A stretch of 64,000 nt of DNA from Candidatus Nitrospira nitrificans (GTDB lineage: Bacteria > Nitrospirota > Nitrospiria > Nitrospirales > Nitrospiraceae), in assembly GCF_001458775.1 (NCBI RefSeq), contig NZ_CZPZ01000010.1, forward strand, positions 36,219 through 100,218, in the 5' to 3' direction. Shown here in pieces: positions 29,161-38,352 of this stretch. Each line of letters begins with the position of its first letter. Positions within the stretch are counted from its first letter, which is position 1. The notes beneath the pieces were generated by a model. The model had not been told where the DNA came from. It worked only from the letters and a program-made list of their open reading frames with translations, and searched no databases. Made by a program: the position numbers and the translations under genes.

Positions 29161-30576
29161 CTAGAAACCGATGCGGACGGAAAGCCCACCGGTGTGCGCG
29201 GTGTTTTCGTAGAACCCATTGACTCCTGCTCGAATCCCGGTATTCCCCTCGACAGTTCTGGGCTCATAGAGCGACACCTGGTACGACAGGTCCACACCGA
29301 TGGTTTTCGCTTTTACCGAGCCGATTCCAAGATTGCCGCAGGCTCCCAATCCAAAAAGCGATCCATTCCCCTTACAGAGGAAACCGACTCCCGTTGAAAT
29401 AATATGAAGGTCGGCCGATGGAGTCGCCGGATTGAAGGTGGAGTCTGGGATTTGTGTTTGCAAATTCGAATAGCCGCCTCGCACTGCTACCTCCCACCCT
29501 GGCAGTCGATCCATCTTCAACCATCGATATTCGGTTCCGACTAGGATGGCATAGGTACTTTTCCAATTTTGTGGCTGTTGAAGAATGACCGTTCCGTCAG
29601 GTCGTCGAAGATCTAAGTTTCTGACCGATTTCCAGCCTATATAGTCGACATTCAATTCAAGTTTCCACTCGCGTTCAGTATTTCTGATCGGCCACACTGC
29701 AAGACCACCGGTGATGACTTGTGGCAGCACCAAGGTTGTCGTCGTATCCTGAACCTTCACGCCGTTGGCCAACTGCACTCCATCCAAATGGAGCGTGGCC
29801 TGGCTTCGGTAGACAACGGCAACGTTCACAAGCGGTAATCCATCTGCGTTCCGCAATGCGGTATACAACGTGCCGATGTTAAAGCCAAGGGCTGTATCTT
29901 TCCCATTCAACTCAACCCGATTCCCGGGGGGCAGGATTCTTTGGAATTCGGCATGCCCCTCTCCGAACAGGCCGGAAAAGGTGTATATGTCGACACCCGC
30001 CCCAATCGAAAGATCCGGAAGAAGCTGATACGCGAACGTCGGCTTGATATCGAACAACGGCAACGCGCTGAATGTCGTGACCGAAGCAAACGGACTCGTG
30101 CCCGGCCATCTTGTAGCTGAACCGAACGGAGTCGTGACCCCGACCCCTACCGTGAGCTTGTCAAGCAGGGGAATTCCAAGGCCTTGGAGATTCGCCGTAA
30201 CATACGTATGCGCCGGGGGCGGCCACGCGACCACGCCATCGTGATCACCGGCCGTTGTGGTCCCGTGGGGACTTCTATGGTTGAACGGCCCACCGACAAG
30301 GAGCCCTCCCGCCATGATTTGCACACCACGGAGCTGGGTCATGCCGGCTGGGTTGTAATGCAACGCGGACGGATTGTCGGCCTGAGCGGCAAACGCATTT
30401 CCCATCCCGGACGCAGCGGCTCCCTGTCCTTGAATGCGGGGAACCTGAGCGAGCGTCGGTGAAGAGCGCCAGGTGGTGCTGAGAAGAATCAACAGCAGGA
30501 AGACCACGCTTATGATGAACTGTCTCGATGGGAACGGACGTCGAATCTTCCGGACGAGCCCGCAAAGGTCATGCAC
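29161..30576 (-). CDS. FadL/TodX-type outer-membrane transport protein
   Basis: An outer-membrane beta-barrel related to FadL, which takes up long-chain fatty acids or hydrophobic compounds. From a GTG at 30576 it is ~471 residues. A hydrophobic signal (FIISVVFLLLILLSTTW) ends near SSPTLAQ; after it come the FadL hatch features GMGNAFAAQADNPSALHYNPAGMTQL and a typical aromatic C-terminus (RIGF). Upstream in-frame codons exist to 30657 but overlap the kinase deeply; the GTG overlaps its stop by only 8 bp. Coupling to a sensor kinase suggests the two share a signal or substrate. Confidence 0.85.
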   Translation of the reverse strand: MHDLCGLVRKIRRPFPSRQFIISVVFLLLILLSTTWRSSPTLAQVPRIQGQGAAASGMGNAFAAQADNPSALHYNPAGMTQLRGVQIMAGGLLVGGPFNHRSPHGTTTAGDHDGVVAWPPPAHTYVTANLQGLGIPLLDKLTVGVGVTTPFGSATRWPGTSPFASVTTFSALPLFDIKPTFAYQLLPDLSIGAGVDIYTFSGLFGEGHAEFQRILPPGNRVELNGKDTALGFNIGTLYTALRNADGLPLVNVAVVYRSQATLHLDGVQLANGVKVQDTTTTLVLPQVITGGLAVWPIRNTEREWKLELNVDYIGWKSVRNLDLRRPDGTVILQQPQNWKSTYAILVGTEYRWLKMDRLPGWEVAVRGGYSNLQTQIPDSTFNPATPSADLHIISTGVGFLCKGNGSLFGLGACGNLGIGSVKAKTIGVDLSYQVSLYEPRTVEGNTGIRAGVNGFYENTAHTGGLSVRIGF

Positions 30577-33427
30577 GTCGGAACCACCGCTCCATGGTTT
30601 GCTGAAGCTGGCCCGCGTCGAACGGTTTGAGCAAGTAGGCTTGGGCTCCCAACCCAATGGCCTTCACGGCAAGTTCCAGAGATCCCGACGCCGTAATCAT
30701 GATAATCGGAAGGCGTTGATCCGTGAGACGCACCCGTCGTAGCACTTCCAGGCCGTCGATTTGGCCGATTCCGATGTCGAGGATCATCCCATCGAACGCC
30801 CGTGACTCAAGAAGCGTCAACGCGTGACGGCCGTCGAACGCCGAAAACGTCTGGTAGCCTCCGGCCTTCAGTCGGTCATGAAGCAGTTGTTGAATGTCGG
30901 TATCATCATCCACGACCAGGATGTGTTGGCCCATCAGGCCGGATTCAAGCAGCGGCAGCGCCTTGACCGCATGGATCGGGATCGTGAAGGACAGTTCTGC
31001 GCCGCCCTCGGGACGATTACGGGCCGCTACCTCCCCTCCTTGCAGTTCCACCAGCGTCCTCACGATTGACAATCCCAATCCCAACCCTTTGGGAGCTGTG
31101 CGCTGGCCTTGTTGGATGCGGAAGAACGGGTCAAAAATCCTGTCCAGGTATTCCGGAGCAACACCGGGACCGGTGTCCCGCACCAGGACCGTTGCCGTAC
31201 GGTGATTCGACACCTCGCATGCCACCGACACGGCTCCACCCGGCGGGGTGAACTTGATGGCATTTTGCACGAGATTGACGACCGTCTGAATCAAACGATC
31301 GCGATCCGCCCAGACAACGATTTCAGCGTCTGCAGATCGGAAGTCCAATGATTGCTGTTTTGCCTGGGCCAACGGTTTCAACTGTTCGATCACTTCGGCG
31401 AGACAGGAGTCAAGCTCGACATCGGCCGGATGCACCTCCAACCGACCCGTCTCGATCCTGGTGCGATCGAGGAGATCCTCGATCATCCGAACCAGCCGAT
31501 CTGAATTTTCAGACATACGCACGAGATAGCGCTGCTGCTTCTCATTCAGCGGCCCGGTCAGTCCGTCCAGCAGATTTTGAATGAATCCCTTGATGGACGT
31601 CAGCGGTGTTCTCAGTTCATGGGACACATGGGAAAGGAATTGCGCGCGCAAACGGTCGGCCCGCTCGAGCGCTTCGGTACGTTCTTTGACCTTGACCTCC
31701 AACCCCTGATTCCATTCTTCGATCTGCTGGTAGGCTGAGGCGTTGTCCAACGCGATGGAGACTTGACTCGCGACGGTCGTCATCAGTTCCAAATCATCTT
31801 CCGTCACGCTTTGATTGTGTGAACGATCGACCGTCAACATTCCCCAGATACGGTCTTTGGTCTTGATGGGAACCACGACCAAGGCTTTGGTACCGCTCAA
31901 TTCGGCCAACCGTTGATTGAGGGGGTGGAGGCGGTGCCGTATGGACTCGATGTCCTTGACCAACAGGGGGCGTCCTTGAAGGATCACTGTTCCTTCGGGA
32001 CTCTCGCAATCAGTGATCGGAATCCGACAGGATTGAGCGAACGTTTCAACCTCCGGAGGCGCGCCGATCAAACGGATATGCTGGACGGCATTCTCACAGG
32101 GATCAAACATGGATACCATGGCGCTGTTGTAATTGAGCTCGTGAGTCAGGGTTTCCAAGACCTGGTGCAAGAGCGCATCTCGTTCGAAGGTCGAGCTGAA
32201 CGAGAGCCCTGCTCGATGGAGCGCCGTGAGTTGAGCGACTTTCCGGCGCAACTCTACCCGCATCTGCTCTTGTTCCAAATAGGCTTCGCGCAATTCCTCA
32301 TGACGGGATTCGACGAACGTAATCTGTTCTTGGATCAAGGCCTCGCGTCGCTCGCTCTCCCGAAGCAGCCGTCGATTGATCATGATGCCGACGGCGAGGA
32401 TCGGGCACAGTCCGACTAACAGGACTTCGCCGAGGCTCACGATGGGATTCAGCACACCGACTCCCGCCATGAGAGCGAGCCCCACCACCCCTCCCCATAA
32501 CAGCCATGTAAAACTCTCTTGTGCCTGGGGCAAGGACTCAACGCGGGCCGCCGCCGAAGAATGTGCCCCCTGGGCATCCTCTACGCCGGCGACTGACCCG
32601 CTGCCCAGTCGAGTCGGACGTGTCTGTTCAAGAGGTGAGATCGCTCGCCAGAAACGCTTTCGATACCGGCTTTCGTCCTGCCATCGGATCGTCCATTGAC
32701 ACCAGTCATCGTCATTGCCGATGCAGGACGTCTCGATCGCTTCCGCCTGAGAAAGGCCGTGGATACGGTTGGCCATCGCAACCATGATGCCTTGCGCAGA
32801 TTGACATACCAGGCAGGCACATCGCCTGCGATACGATCCGAATTGCCGAAGCGTCCGGTCGGTAAACCGCATCCCCACCGCAGCCGTGCTGCTCGTGACT
32901 TCCACCACGCGGAACTCCACCGATCCGGACGTAAACTTATTTCCAAAATAGGGAAACATCGTGTAGATCTGCGACAGCGAAAAAGGGCGGGTCAGGGCCA
33001 GCATGATGGGAGACACCTTCTCCGCCCCGGCTTTAAAGGCAAAGCGGGAATCGCCCGAGATCCGTTCACAGAACTCATAGAGATATGACGTAAATTCGTA
33101 CGAGTAGCTGTTCCATGGATTCTTCAACAGCTCCGGAGTCACATGATAGATCGGATCCTTGATGCGATCATTTAAGAAGCTGCACAACCGCTCGACCGCT
33201 TCTTTTCCCGCCGACGCTCCTCCCGCGGATGTCACTAACTTCTCCAAAAAAACCGTCACCGCTCTGATGCTGACGCCGCTGAGATCTCGGATCGTGTGCC
33301 CCTGTTCATCCAAACCGAACGGGCGAAACACCATGGCGCCCTGTTCAAGAATGGTGCGATCTTTGGGCAACAGTTCGATGCTCGGGAGAGACTTGACCTC
33401 GATGCTGTCGAGCGTGCTGCTTGTCAT
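30569..33427 (-). CDS. Hybrid sensor histidine kinase / response regulator
   Basis: A 952-residue membrane sensor. Residues 1-260 form an N-terminal soluble domain whose end (EAIETSCIGNDDDWCQWTIR) resembles V4R-type small-molecule domains. TM segments are at ~306-326 and ~329-350, then a coiled coil and a GAF domain (~415-565). The HisKA site has His603 in SHVSHELRTPL, the ATPase domain has N/G boxes (NAIKFTPPGG, DTGPGV, GLGLGLSIV), and a receiver domain has acceptor Asp884 (MILDIGIG) and Lys934. No DNA-binding output was seen. Signal and target are unknown. Its last bases overlap the FadL gene. Confidence 0.9.
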   Translation of the reverse strand: MTSSTLDSIEVKSLPSIELLPKDRTILEQGAMVFRPFGLDEQGHTIRDLSGVSIRAVTVFLEKLVTSAGGASAGKEAVERLCSFLNDRIKDPIYHVTPELLKNPWNSYSYEFTSYLYEFCERISGDSRFAFKAGAEKVSPIMLALTRPFSLSQIYTMFPYFGNKFTSGSVEFRVVEVTSSTAAVGMRFTDRTLRQFGSYRRRCACLVCQSAQGIMVAMANRIHGLSQAEAIETSCIGNDDDWCQWTIRWQDESRYRKRFWRAISPLEQTRPTRLGSGSVAGVEDAQGAHSSAAARVESLPQAQESFTWLLWGGVVGLALMAGVGVLNPIVSLGEVLLVGLCPILAVGIMINRRLLRESERREALIQEQITFVESRHEELREAYLEQEQMRVELRRKVAQLTALHRAGLSFSSTFERDALLHQVLETLTHELNYNSAMVSMFDPCENAVQHIRLIGAPPEVETFAQSCRIPITDCESPEGTVILQGRPLLVKDIESIRHRLHPLNQRLAELSGTKALVVVPIKTKDRIWGMLTVDRSHNQSVTEDDLELMTTVASQVSIALDNASAYQQIEEWNQGLEVKVKERTEALERADRLRAQFLSHVSHELRTPLTSIKGFIQNLLDGLTGPLNEKQQRYLVRMSENSDRLVRMIEDLLDRTRIETGRLEVHPADVELDSCLAEVIEQLKPLAQAKQQSLDFRSADAEIVVWADRDRLIQTVVNLVQNAIKFTPPGGAVSVACEVSNHRTATVLVRDTGPGVAPEYLDRIFDPFFRIQQGQRTAPKGLGLGLSIVRTLVELQGGEVAARNRPEGGAELSFTIPIHAVKALPLLESGLMGQHILVVDDDTDIQQLLHDRLKAGGYQTFSAFDGRHALTLLESRAFDGMILDIGIGQIDGLEVLRRVRLTDQRLPIIMITASGSLELAVKAIGLGAQAYLLKPFDAGQLQQTMERWFRRA

Positions 33428-33609
33428 GGCATCATCCCCTCACACAACGGGTCCATGGAACGGAACCGTGCGTGGCATTGAGCGCAGTCAGTCGGTACGG
33501 AGGCCAAAAGATTGCACAGCGCCGGAGGTGTTGAGTACCTGCACAGTTCACCTACGGAAATAGCACGTATGGCTCGCGGAGTATATCGACGACTGCGTAA
33601 ACTTTGCAA
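33424..33609 (-). CDS. Small ORF with CXXCH motif ahead of the kinase (uncertain)
   Basis: A possible 61-codon frame from TTG at 33609 whose TGA overlaps the kinase start codon (ATGA). It contains CAQCH, the covalent heme c signature, plus three more cysteines. No signal peptide is visible, so heme attachment is unlikely unless the true start lies elsewhere. It may be chance or a decayed remnant. Confidence 0.25.
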   Translation of the reverse strand: MQSLRSRRYTPRAIRAISVGELCRYSTPPALCNLLASVPTDCAQCHARFRSMDPLCEGMMP

Positions 33610-33751
33610 TACGAAGGTTAAGCCCCTTCCCTCTGTGGGGAGAAACCGGTCAAAAGATGGGATCGTTCTATGAGGGGGAAGGCATAGCTGGGGAGCTGAT
33701 CATCTCAGGTCGCGGGACAGGGTCTCGGCAGAAGGCCATGGGGCGCCCCTC
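33610..33751. other. Intergenic segment upstream of the kinase
   Basis: Together with the preceding uncertain ORF this makes a 324-bp stretch without a firm gene between the kinase start and the MTH1187-like gene. I see no clear promoter, hairpin with T-run or repeat. Confidence 0.4.
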
Positions 33752-34060
33752 CTATTGCCTCACGGCTCGCTTGAGCTTCTTTTCAACGCTGCTCACCTTG
33801 CTCTGGAGGCGTCCGGAAGAGCCCTTTCGGTAGTCGATTTTGATCGTGCAGGAAATGCGATTGCAATCCTTTTTCATCCGCTCATAGCATCGCTGCACGA
33901 CGGAGAAGACTTGCTCCCATTCGCCTTCTAAGACCGTTCCCATCGGGTTCAACCGATACGGGACTCCGCTCTTATCGATAATATCGAGAGAACGGGCCAC
34001 ATACTTCCCGACACTCTCACCCTTTCCCAAAGGCGACATGCTGAATTCCAGTAGGACCAT
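33752..34060 (-). CDS. MTH1187-family thiamine-binding protein
   Basis: A 102-residue ferredoxin-fold protein of the MTH1187/YkoF-like (DUF77) group: VLLEFSMSPLGKGESVGKYV, RLNPMGTVLEGEWEQVFSVV and CYERMKKDCNRI. Family members bind thiamine or related pyrimidines. It lies 8 bp downstream of the SirC-type gene, so the two are co-transcribed; no functional link between thiamine and siroheme is evident. Confidence 0.85.
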   Translation of the reverse strand: MVLLEFSMSPLGKGESVGKYVARSLDIIDKSGVPYRLNPMGTVLEGEWEQVFSVVQRCYERMKKDCNRISCTIKIDYRKGSSGRLQSKVSSVEKKLKRAVRQ

Positions 34061-34068
34061 CGTTTCTC

Positions 34069-34731
34069 CTATTGTGGTTTGGCATCAGGTTGCGCATTCG
34101 CCGCCGCCTGAGACCGCCTTTCCAACCATACGTTGGGATATCTGACCTTGCCGAGAAGACGAAAACCGTCCAGCGCGTCACGGAGCAGCGCCCGCCGCTT
34201 CTCGGCATCCGGCTCGTTCGCCTTGGCCTGTTCACGCAGCTGCCCGAGCCATTCGACGAATTCGATGAATTCCGCATCGAGGATCTGTTCCAGATCCTCC
34301 TTCATGAATCCGGACAGGGCCGGCGCCACTCCGCTTGTACTGATCGCGACTCGCACATGTCCCGCTGCCACGACCGCCGGCATCGTGACACTGCTTGCCG
34401 CCGGATAGTCGACCGACCAGAGCAGCACCCGCTTTTCTCTGGCTTGAGCCGACAGCATCTGCGCAAAGTCGCGGTCACCGCGAACGGTATTGAGAATGAG
34501 AACGGCATGCTCGAGATCCGTGTCGCGAAAATGCCGCCCGCGATGGATAATCTTCCCTGAAGCCGCAAGCAGGCGCAGCGGTTCATTCAGCGTGGGACTG
34601 ATCACTGTGACTCGCGCGCCGGACTCGAGCAAGCGTTGGGATTTTTCAGCGGCCTCCTCATCGCCGCCGATTACGAGGACCGGCCAGCCCCGGACATCCA
34701 AGACCAAGGGAAAACCAGGATTCGCAGCCAT
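34069..34731 (-). CDS. Precorrin-2 dehydrogenase / sirohydrochlorin ferrochelatase (SirC/CysG N-terminal type)
   Basis: Oxidises precorrin-2 to sirohydrochlorin with NAD, and in CysG-like members also inserts iron to give siroheme. It has 220 residues: FPLVLDVRGWPVLVIGGDEE (Rossmann entry), KSQRLLESGARVTVISP and the hallmark ISTSGVAPALSGFMKEDLE. Siroheme serves assimilatory nitrite and sulfite reductases. The methyltransferase supplying precorrin-2 is the cobA-hemD fusion at 10639-12207. The C-terminal ~60 residues are the helical dimerisation part. Confidence 0.88.
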   Translation of the reverse strand: MAANPGFPLVLDVRGWPVLVIGGDEEAAEKSQRLLESGARVTVISPTLNEPLRLLAASGKIIHRGRHFRDTDLEHAVLILNTVRGDRDFAQMLSAQAREKRVLLWSVDYPAASSVTMPAVVAAGHVRVAISTSGVAPALSGFMKEDLEQILDAEFIEFVEWLGQLREQAKANEPDAEKRRALLRDALDGFRLLGKVRYPNVWLERRSQAAANAQPDAKPQ

Positions 34732-34947
34732 GACACCACTCCTGTTTCAAGCAAGTGCCTCAGTATCCGGGAATGTACCTCCATCATGCAAGAAAGATTT
34801 CAGGCCTCGTTTCCCATTTTGATCACTCCGCCGCTATAATGCTGGGCACTCGAACGGCTGACATGATTTCATGCACGATGTTGGGAAAATTCCGGGAGAG
34901 ATCGGTGCGGATCGAATGGCAGCTGTCGATCGTTTTACGCCCGCGCG

Positions 34948-35493
34948 CTAGGTATCGGCCGGATCTGCATCCAGCTCCATATTCCAATAAAGATAATCGC
35001 GCCAGCTTTCCGGCGTGTTGCGAATGCCGATGGTGATGGTAATGACCGGGCTCCATCGAGGTTTCATGGGCCGTTTCTTCAACTTCATGCCGGCTTCTTC
35101 CGGCGTGCGCCCGCTCTTCCGATTGTTGCATCGCCAGCATGCCGTGACGATATTTTCCCACGTCTTTTTCCCGCCCTTCGCGATGGGCACGACATGATCG
35201 AAGGTCAACTCTTCCGTCCGAAACCTGTGGTGACAGTATTGGCAGCAGTACCCGTCTCGCGTGAAAATATTGATGCGGGAAAACTTGACGGCGCGGTGGC
35301 TGTCTTTCAACTTCACCAGCCTCAGCAGTCGCATTACCGCTGGAAGCTTGATCGACAGCGAAATCCCATGGATTTCCCTGTCATAGACTTCCAAGACTTC
35401 GACTTTCCCTTGCCAGAGGAGGGCGATCGCTTTTTGCCAATGTACGACCCGGAGGGGTTCATAAGTCGCGTTGAGCAGGAGGGTCATTTCCAT
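34948..35493 (-). CDS. HNH endonuclease family protein
   Basis: A 181-residue protein: LLLNATYEPLRVVHWQKAI at the N-terminus, then a zinc HNH domain with CQYCHHRF, LTFDHVVPIAKGGKKTWENI (His of HNH in FDHV) and CWRCNNRKSGRTPEEAG. This chromosomal HNH family is widespread in bacteria and its role is unknown; the motif implies DNA nicking or cutting. It is a single gene, with GAGG six bases before the ATG. Confidence 0.86.
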   Translation of the reverse strand: MEMTLLLNATYEPLRVVHWQKAIALLWQGKVEVLEVYDREIHGISLSIKLPAVMRLLRLVKLKDSHRAVKFSRINIFTRDGYCCQYCHHRFRTEELTFDHVVPIAKGGKKTWENIVTACWRCNNRKSGRTPEEAGMKLKKRPMKPRWSPVITITIGIRNTPESWRDYLYWNMELDADPADT

Positions 35494-35649
35494 ATAGGAA
35501 CCTCATCCCCAATCGGGCCTCCAGATCGCTCAAGGAGCCCATCCGCGGGGGCATGGCTACTCGCAGCTAGTTCTATGCCATAAGGTGGCGTTGAAATCAA
35601 GCAAGCGCCCTTCTGATACCGTCTTCGGCGAATCGAGGGAGAAAGACCC

Positions 35650-35982
35650 ATGACGAACGATTTCGTCCGAGTGGCCTTCACGCATGAGATTCCACCCGGC
35701 TCGGGACGCACCGTCGAGATCGATGGGATCTGGATTGCCGTCTTCAACGTGGACGGAACGTTTTATGCCATTGATAACGCCTGTCCCCACGCGGGCGGCC
35801 CGCTCGGAGAAGGGAAACTGTGCGAAGCAGTCGTCGAATGCCCTTGGCATGGCTGGAAATTCAGTGTCATCTCAGGAGAGCGCGTCGGTAATCCGAACTT
35901 TCAGGTGGCCTGTTGCGAGGTTCGCATCCAAGGAGATGAAGTTCAGATCGCCATCCCACCGGCGCTCAGAGAACCGGTCTAA
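35650..35982 (+). CDS. Rieske [2Fe-2S] protein (NirD/biphenyl ferredoxin-like)
   Basis: A 110-residue single-domain Rieske protein: cluster ligands in ACPHAGGPLGEG (C-x-H) and VECPWHGWKF (C-x2-H). Similar to the small subunit of assimilatory nitrite reductase and to dioxygenase ferredoxins; no NirB or dioxygenase gene is nearby. It probably acts as a soluble electron carrier. Its stop overlaps the convergent gene by 4 bp. Confidence 0.88.
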   Translation: MTNDFVRVAFTHEIPPGSGRTVEIDGIWIAVFNVDGTFYAIDNACPHAGGPLGEGKLCEAVVECPWHGWKFSVISGERVGNPNFQVACCEVRIQGDEVQIAIPPALREPV

Positions 35983-36467
35983 CGTTTTGACGAACCAGGC
36001 GGTGGGGGCGCCGTTTCTTCATCGACATCAGGGGCTTTCGGCGTGACTCCGTCCGCCGGCAACGAGGCCGCATTGACCTTCTTGAGTTCCAGATGGGCAT
36101 GCCAAATGAACTCTCGTTCGAACCATTGGCCGCGCACCCCTTGATCGCGAAGCTGCACACGGATCTCATAGATATCGCCCTCGACATGCTTCACCCGCCA
36201 TTCACCAAGCCGAACCCCCTGCCCACGATCCTTCATCGTACGGACATGCTCATTCATGGCCTGTAGGATTGTCGGGTGGCCGATCGCCTGATGATTCTGC
36301 ACCAAGGCCAGCGCCTCAGTCTCTCGGCTGTCTCTCGACGGAGGGGTCGACGGCAGTGTGGTCCAGGCATAGTAGAGTCCCCCCGACAGCAGAACTGCGA
36401 CGACGGCATAGCGGATAACACGAGTGCCGAGCGATTGCGAGAAGGTAGAATTATTGGTCATGTTCAC
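35979..36467 (-). CDS. Single-pass membrane protein, unknown function
   Basis: A 162-residue protein with one N-terminal TM helix (VIRYAVVAVLLSGGLYYAW), a mid domain (GEWRVKHVEGDIYEIRVQLRD, beta-rich) and a Pro-rich acidic tail ending GSSKR. I do not recognise a family. The topology suggests a periplasmic domain anchored in the inner membrane. It is convergent with the Rieske gene. Confidence 0.65.
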   Translation of the reverse strand: MNMTNNSTFSQSLGTRVIRYAVVAVLLSGGLYYAWTTLPSTPPSRDSRETEALALVQNHQAIGHPTILQAMNEHVRTMKDRGQGVRLGEWRVKHVEGDIYEIRVQLRDQGVRGQWFEREFIWHAHLELKKVNAASLPADGVTPKAPDVDEETAPPPPGSSKR

Positions 36468-36657
36468 GTGAGGAGTCAGTGGAGAAAGCTCATGTCGTGG
36501 AACCGGATTGGTCGCACGGCATCTTAAGAAGGCCTCAACGCCATGTCAATGCAGTATAGAAAGTGGTCCTGCCGTGGGCCGCTTGTCTGGTGAAAAGCCG
36601 GTGTGTTACAAGTACACATAGGATTTCAGACGATTTGGCATAGAACGAGTACGGTGC

Positions 36658-37101
36658 ATGAAGTTCTTTTTGTACGGCGATCTCCTCAATCCCTCGCAAC
36701 TCAAACGGCGAGCCCCGGAACACAGATTTCTCCACCTCGCGACCATCTCGGACCATACCATCAAATTTTGCCGATGGTCGTCACAATGGCGCTGTGGACT
36801 GGCCAGCATCGTGCCCTCACAGGGTGAAACGACCTGGGGGGGCGTGTTTGAACTCACCGACGAAGATGTGACGCTCATGGATCGGTTCGAGCAGGATGTG
36901 CCGCAAGGCGCGTACCGCCACCTCCAAGTCACCGTCTCGACCGAGCGCGGAGAGAAGGAACTCGTCACCACCTACGCAGCCAACCCGATCGGCAAGTTTA
37001 AGCCCAAAGACCACTACGTGGACTGGGTCTTGAAAGGGCTCAAGCAGTGGAAGCTTCCTGAGGAAGTGATCCAGGAGTGGGAGTCCTATCGGCCGCGGTA
37101 A
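36658..37101 (+). CDS. Gamma-glutamylcyclotransferase (AIG2)-like protein
   Basis: A 147-residue protein with the AIG2/GGCT entry MKFFLYGDLLNPSQLKRR and WGGVFELTDEDVTLMDRFE, where the acidic residue of the cyclisation site would fall. The usual YGTL/YGSN is YGDL. Likely substrates are gamma-glutamyl amines, but this is only family inference. A [2Fe-2S] ferredoxin gene follows by 53 bp. Confidence 0.8.
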   Translation: MKFFLYGDLLNPSQLKRRAPEHRFLHLATISDHTIKFCRWSSQWRCGLASIVPSQGETTWGGVFELTDEDVTLMDRFEQDVPQGAYRHLQVTVSTERGEKELVTTYAANPIGKFKPKDHYVDWVLKGLKQWKLPEEVIQEWESYRPR

Positions 37102-37154
37102 ATGTGCCGCAGCCAGCAGCTCCATGTTTCATCTCGACTATCATTGAGGAGATT

Positions 37155-37481
37155 ATGCCAAAACCAAAATATCATATCCTTGTCTGTACCAATTCTCGTC
37201 CTCCCGGCCATCCCAAACCCTCTTGCGGGTCGGCCGGCGCGGCCCAGCTACTGATGGCGTTCAATATGGGACTGATGCAACGATCCGTTCAACCGGGAGA
37301 GGTGTTGGTGAGCGCAACAGGCTGCCTGGGTCCCTGCGAACAGGGTCCGACGGTCGTTGTCTATCCCGACAATACGTGGTATTCCAAAGTCACTGAGGCG
37401 GACGTCGCCACCATCCTAGATGAACATGTCGCGAAAGGGACACCAGCCGCGAAGCTCAACCCAGACTCCGTGTGGAAATAA
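37155..37481 (+). CDS. Thioredoxin-like [2Fe-2S] ferredoxin
   Basis: A 108-residue protein of the shethna/thioredoxin-like ferredoxin type: HILVCTNSRPPGHPKPSCG supplies two cysteines and SATGCLGPCEQGPTVVVYP the other two, as in the NuoE fold. It probably acts in electron transfer for an unidentified partner. The ATG at 37155 follows GAGGAG; the 26 codons upstream are unlike the family. Confidence 0.88.
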   Translation: MPKPKYHILVCTNSRPPGHPKPSCGSAGAAQLLMAFNMGLMQRSVQPGEVLVSATGCLGPCEQGPTVVVYPDNTWYSKVTEADVATILDEHVAKGTPAAKLNPDSVWK

Positions 37482-37569
37482 GGTCAGCCACTGGCGGTCG
37501 CTTCGAGCGGTCAGGTGAGGCTCCAGCTTGATCGCTGCAGCGGATAGTTGCTCGGAGACTTTTTGACAC

Positions 37570-38082
37570 ATGACCATACCAAGTCATCACGAACACAAAC
37601 ACCATGCGCCCAGCTCGATTGGGTGCATGGTCATTACGTGCAGCGACACCCGTACGCAAGAAACCGATGCCAGCGGTCAGCTGATTCGTAAGCTCCTTGA
37701 AGAGCGAGGCCATGCGGTGGTCGGGTACCATCTCACCAAAGACGACCCGGCGCAGATCCAACTGTGGATCGCTCGAGGCACGGCCAACGACGCAGTGCAG
37801 GCCATCATCATCAACGGCGGCACCGGCATTTCCCGGCGTGATTCGACGTTCGAGGCGGTGGATGCCATGTTGGAAAAGCGGCTCGCGGGATTCGGTGAAA
37901 TCTTTCGGTTGCTGACCTATCAAGACATCGGCTCACCGGCCATCCTGAGCCGGGCGACCGCCGGCATCATCAAAGACCGCGTTCTCTTCTCTATTCCAGG
38001 CTCCGAAAACGCCGTCCGTCTCGCGATGGAAAAGCTCATCCTTCCAGAGCTGGGCCACCTCGTCAGAGAACTCGCAAAGTAA
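37570..38082 (+). CDS. moaB: Molybdenum cofactor biosynthesis protein B
   Basis: MogA/MoaB-type adenylyltransferase that activates molybdopterin for metal insertion. It has 170 residues: GCMVITCSDTRTQETDASGQ, IIINGGTGISRRDSTFEAV and FSIPGSENAVRLAMEKLILP. The family reads GGTG...RD as here. The His-rich N-terminus (SHHEHKHH) may help bind metal. Single gene; no other Moco gene lies in the window. Confidence 0.92.
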   Translation: MTIPSHHEHKHHAPSSIGCMVITCSDTRTQETDASGQLIRKLLEERGHAVVGYHLTKDDPAQIQLWIARGTANDAVQAIIINGGTGISRRDSTFEAVDAMLEKRLAGFGEIFRLLTYQDIGSPAILSRATAGIIKDRVLFSIPGSENAVRLAMEKLILPELGHLVRELAK

Positions 38083-38131
38083 CCGTGAGGCATCAGGGGG
38101 GAAGAGGGAAGGCTGGAGAGTTTCCCCTGCA

Positions 38132-38352
38132 TTACTTGTTCAAGTAGTCATCGACCGAAAATCCAGCATCTTTCAGAATCCTGACCGCAAGCCTCGGCCG
38201 ACATCGCACCCGTGTGAACCGGAATCGTCACAGGCACGTTTCGCGCTTCATGCCGAAGCGTGAGGTGCCTGCCGGACTGTCGATCTTCTTCGAATCTGGG
38301 GGATTTGAGTAAGCGAACAAGGTTGCGCCATGACCAGGGGCATTCTGCCCAT
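38132..38352 (-). pseudogene. hicA: hicA toxin remnant (two frameshifts)
   Basis: Read across three frames it gives a HicA-like protein: MGRMPLV, then WRNLVRLLKSPRFEEDRQSG, HLTLRHEARNVPVTIPVHTG, AMSAE, then RLAVRILKDAGFSVDDYLN. Bases appear lost after GTC (about 38332) and one base is shifted near 38185. HicA is an mRNA-cutting dsRBD-fold toxin; the catalytic His is still recognisable in the HLTLRHE stretch. No intact frame remains. It overlaps the hicB stop at 38352, the normal pair arrangement being reversed in order. Confidence 0.7.
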
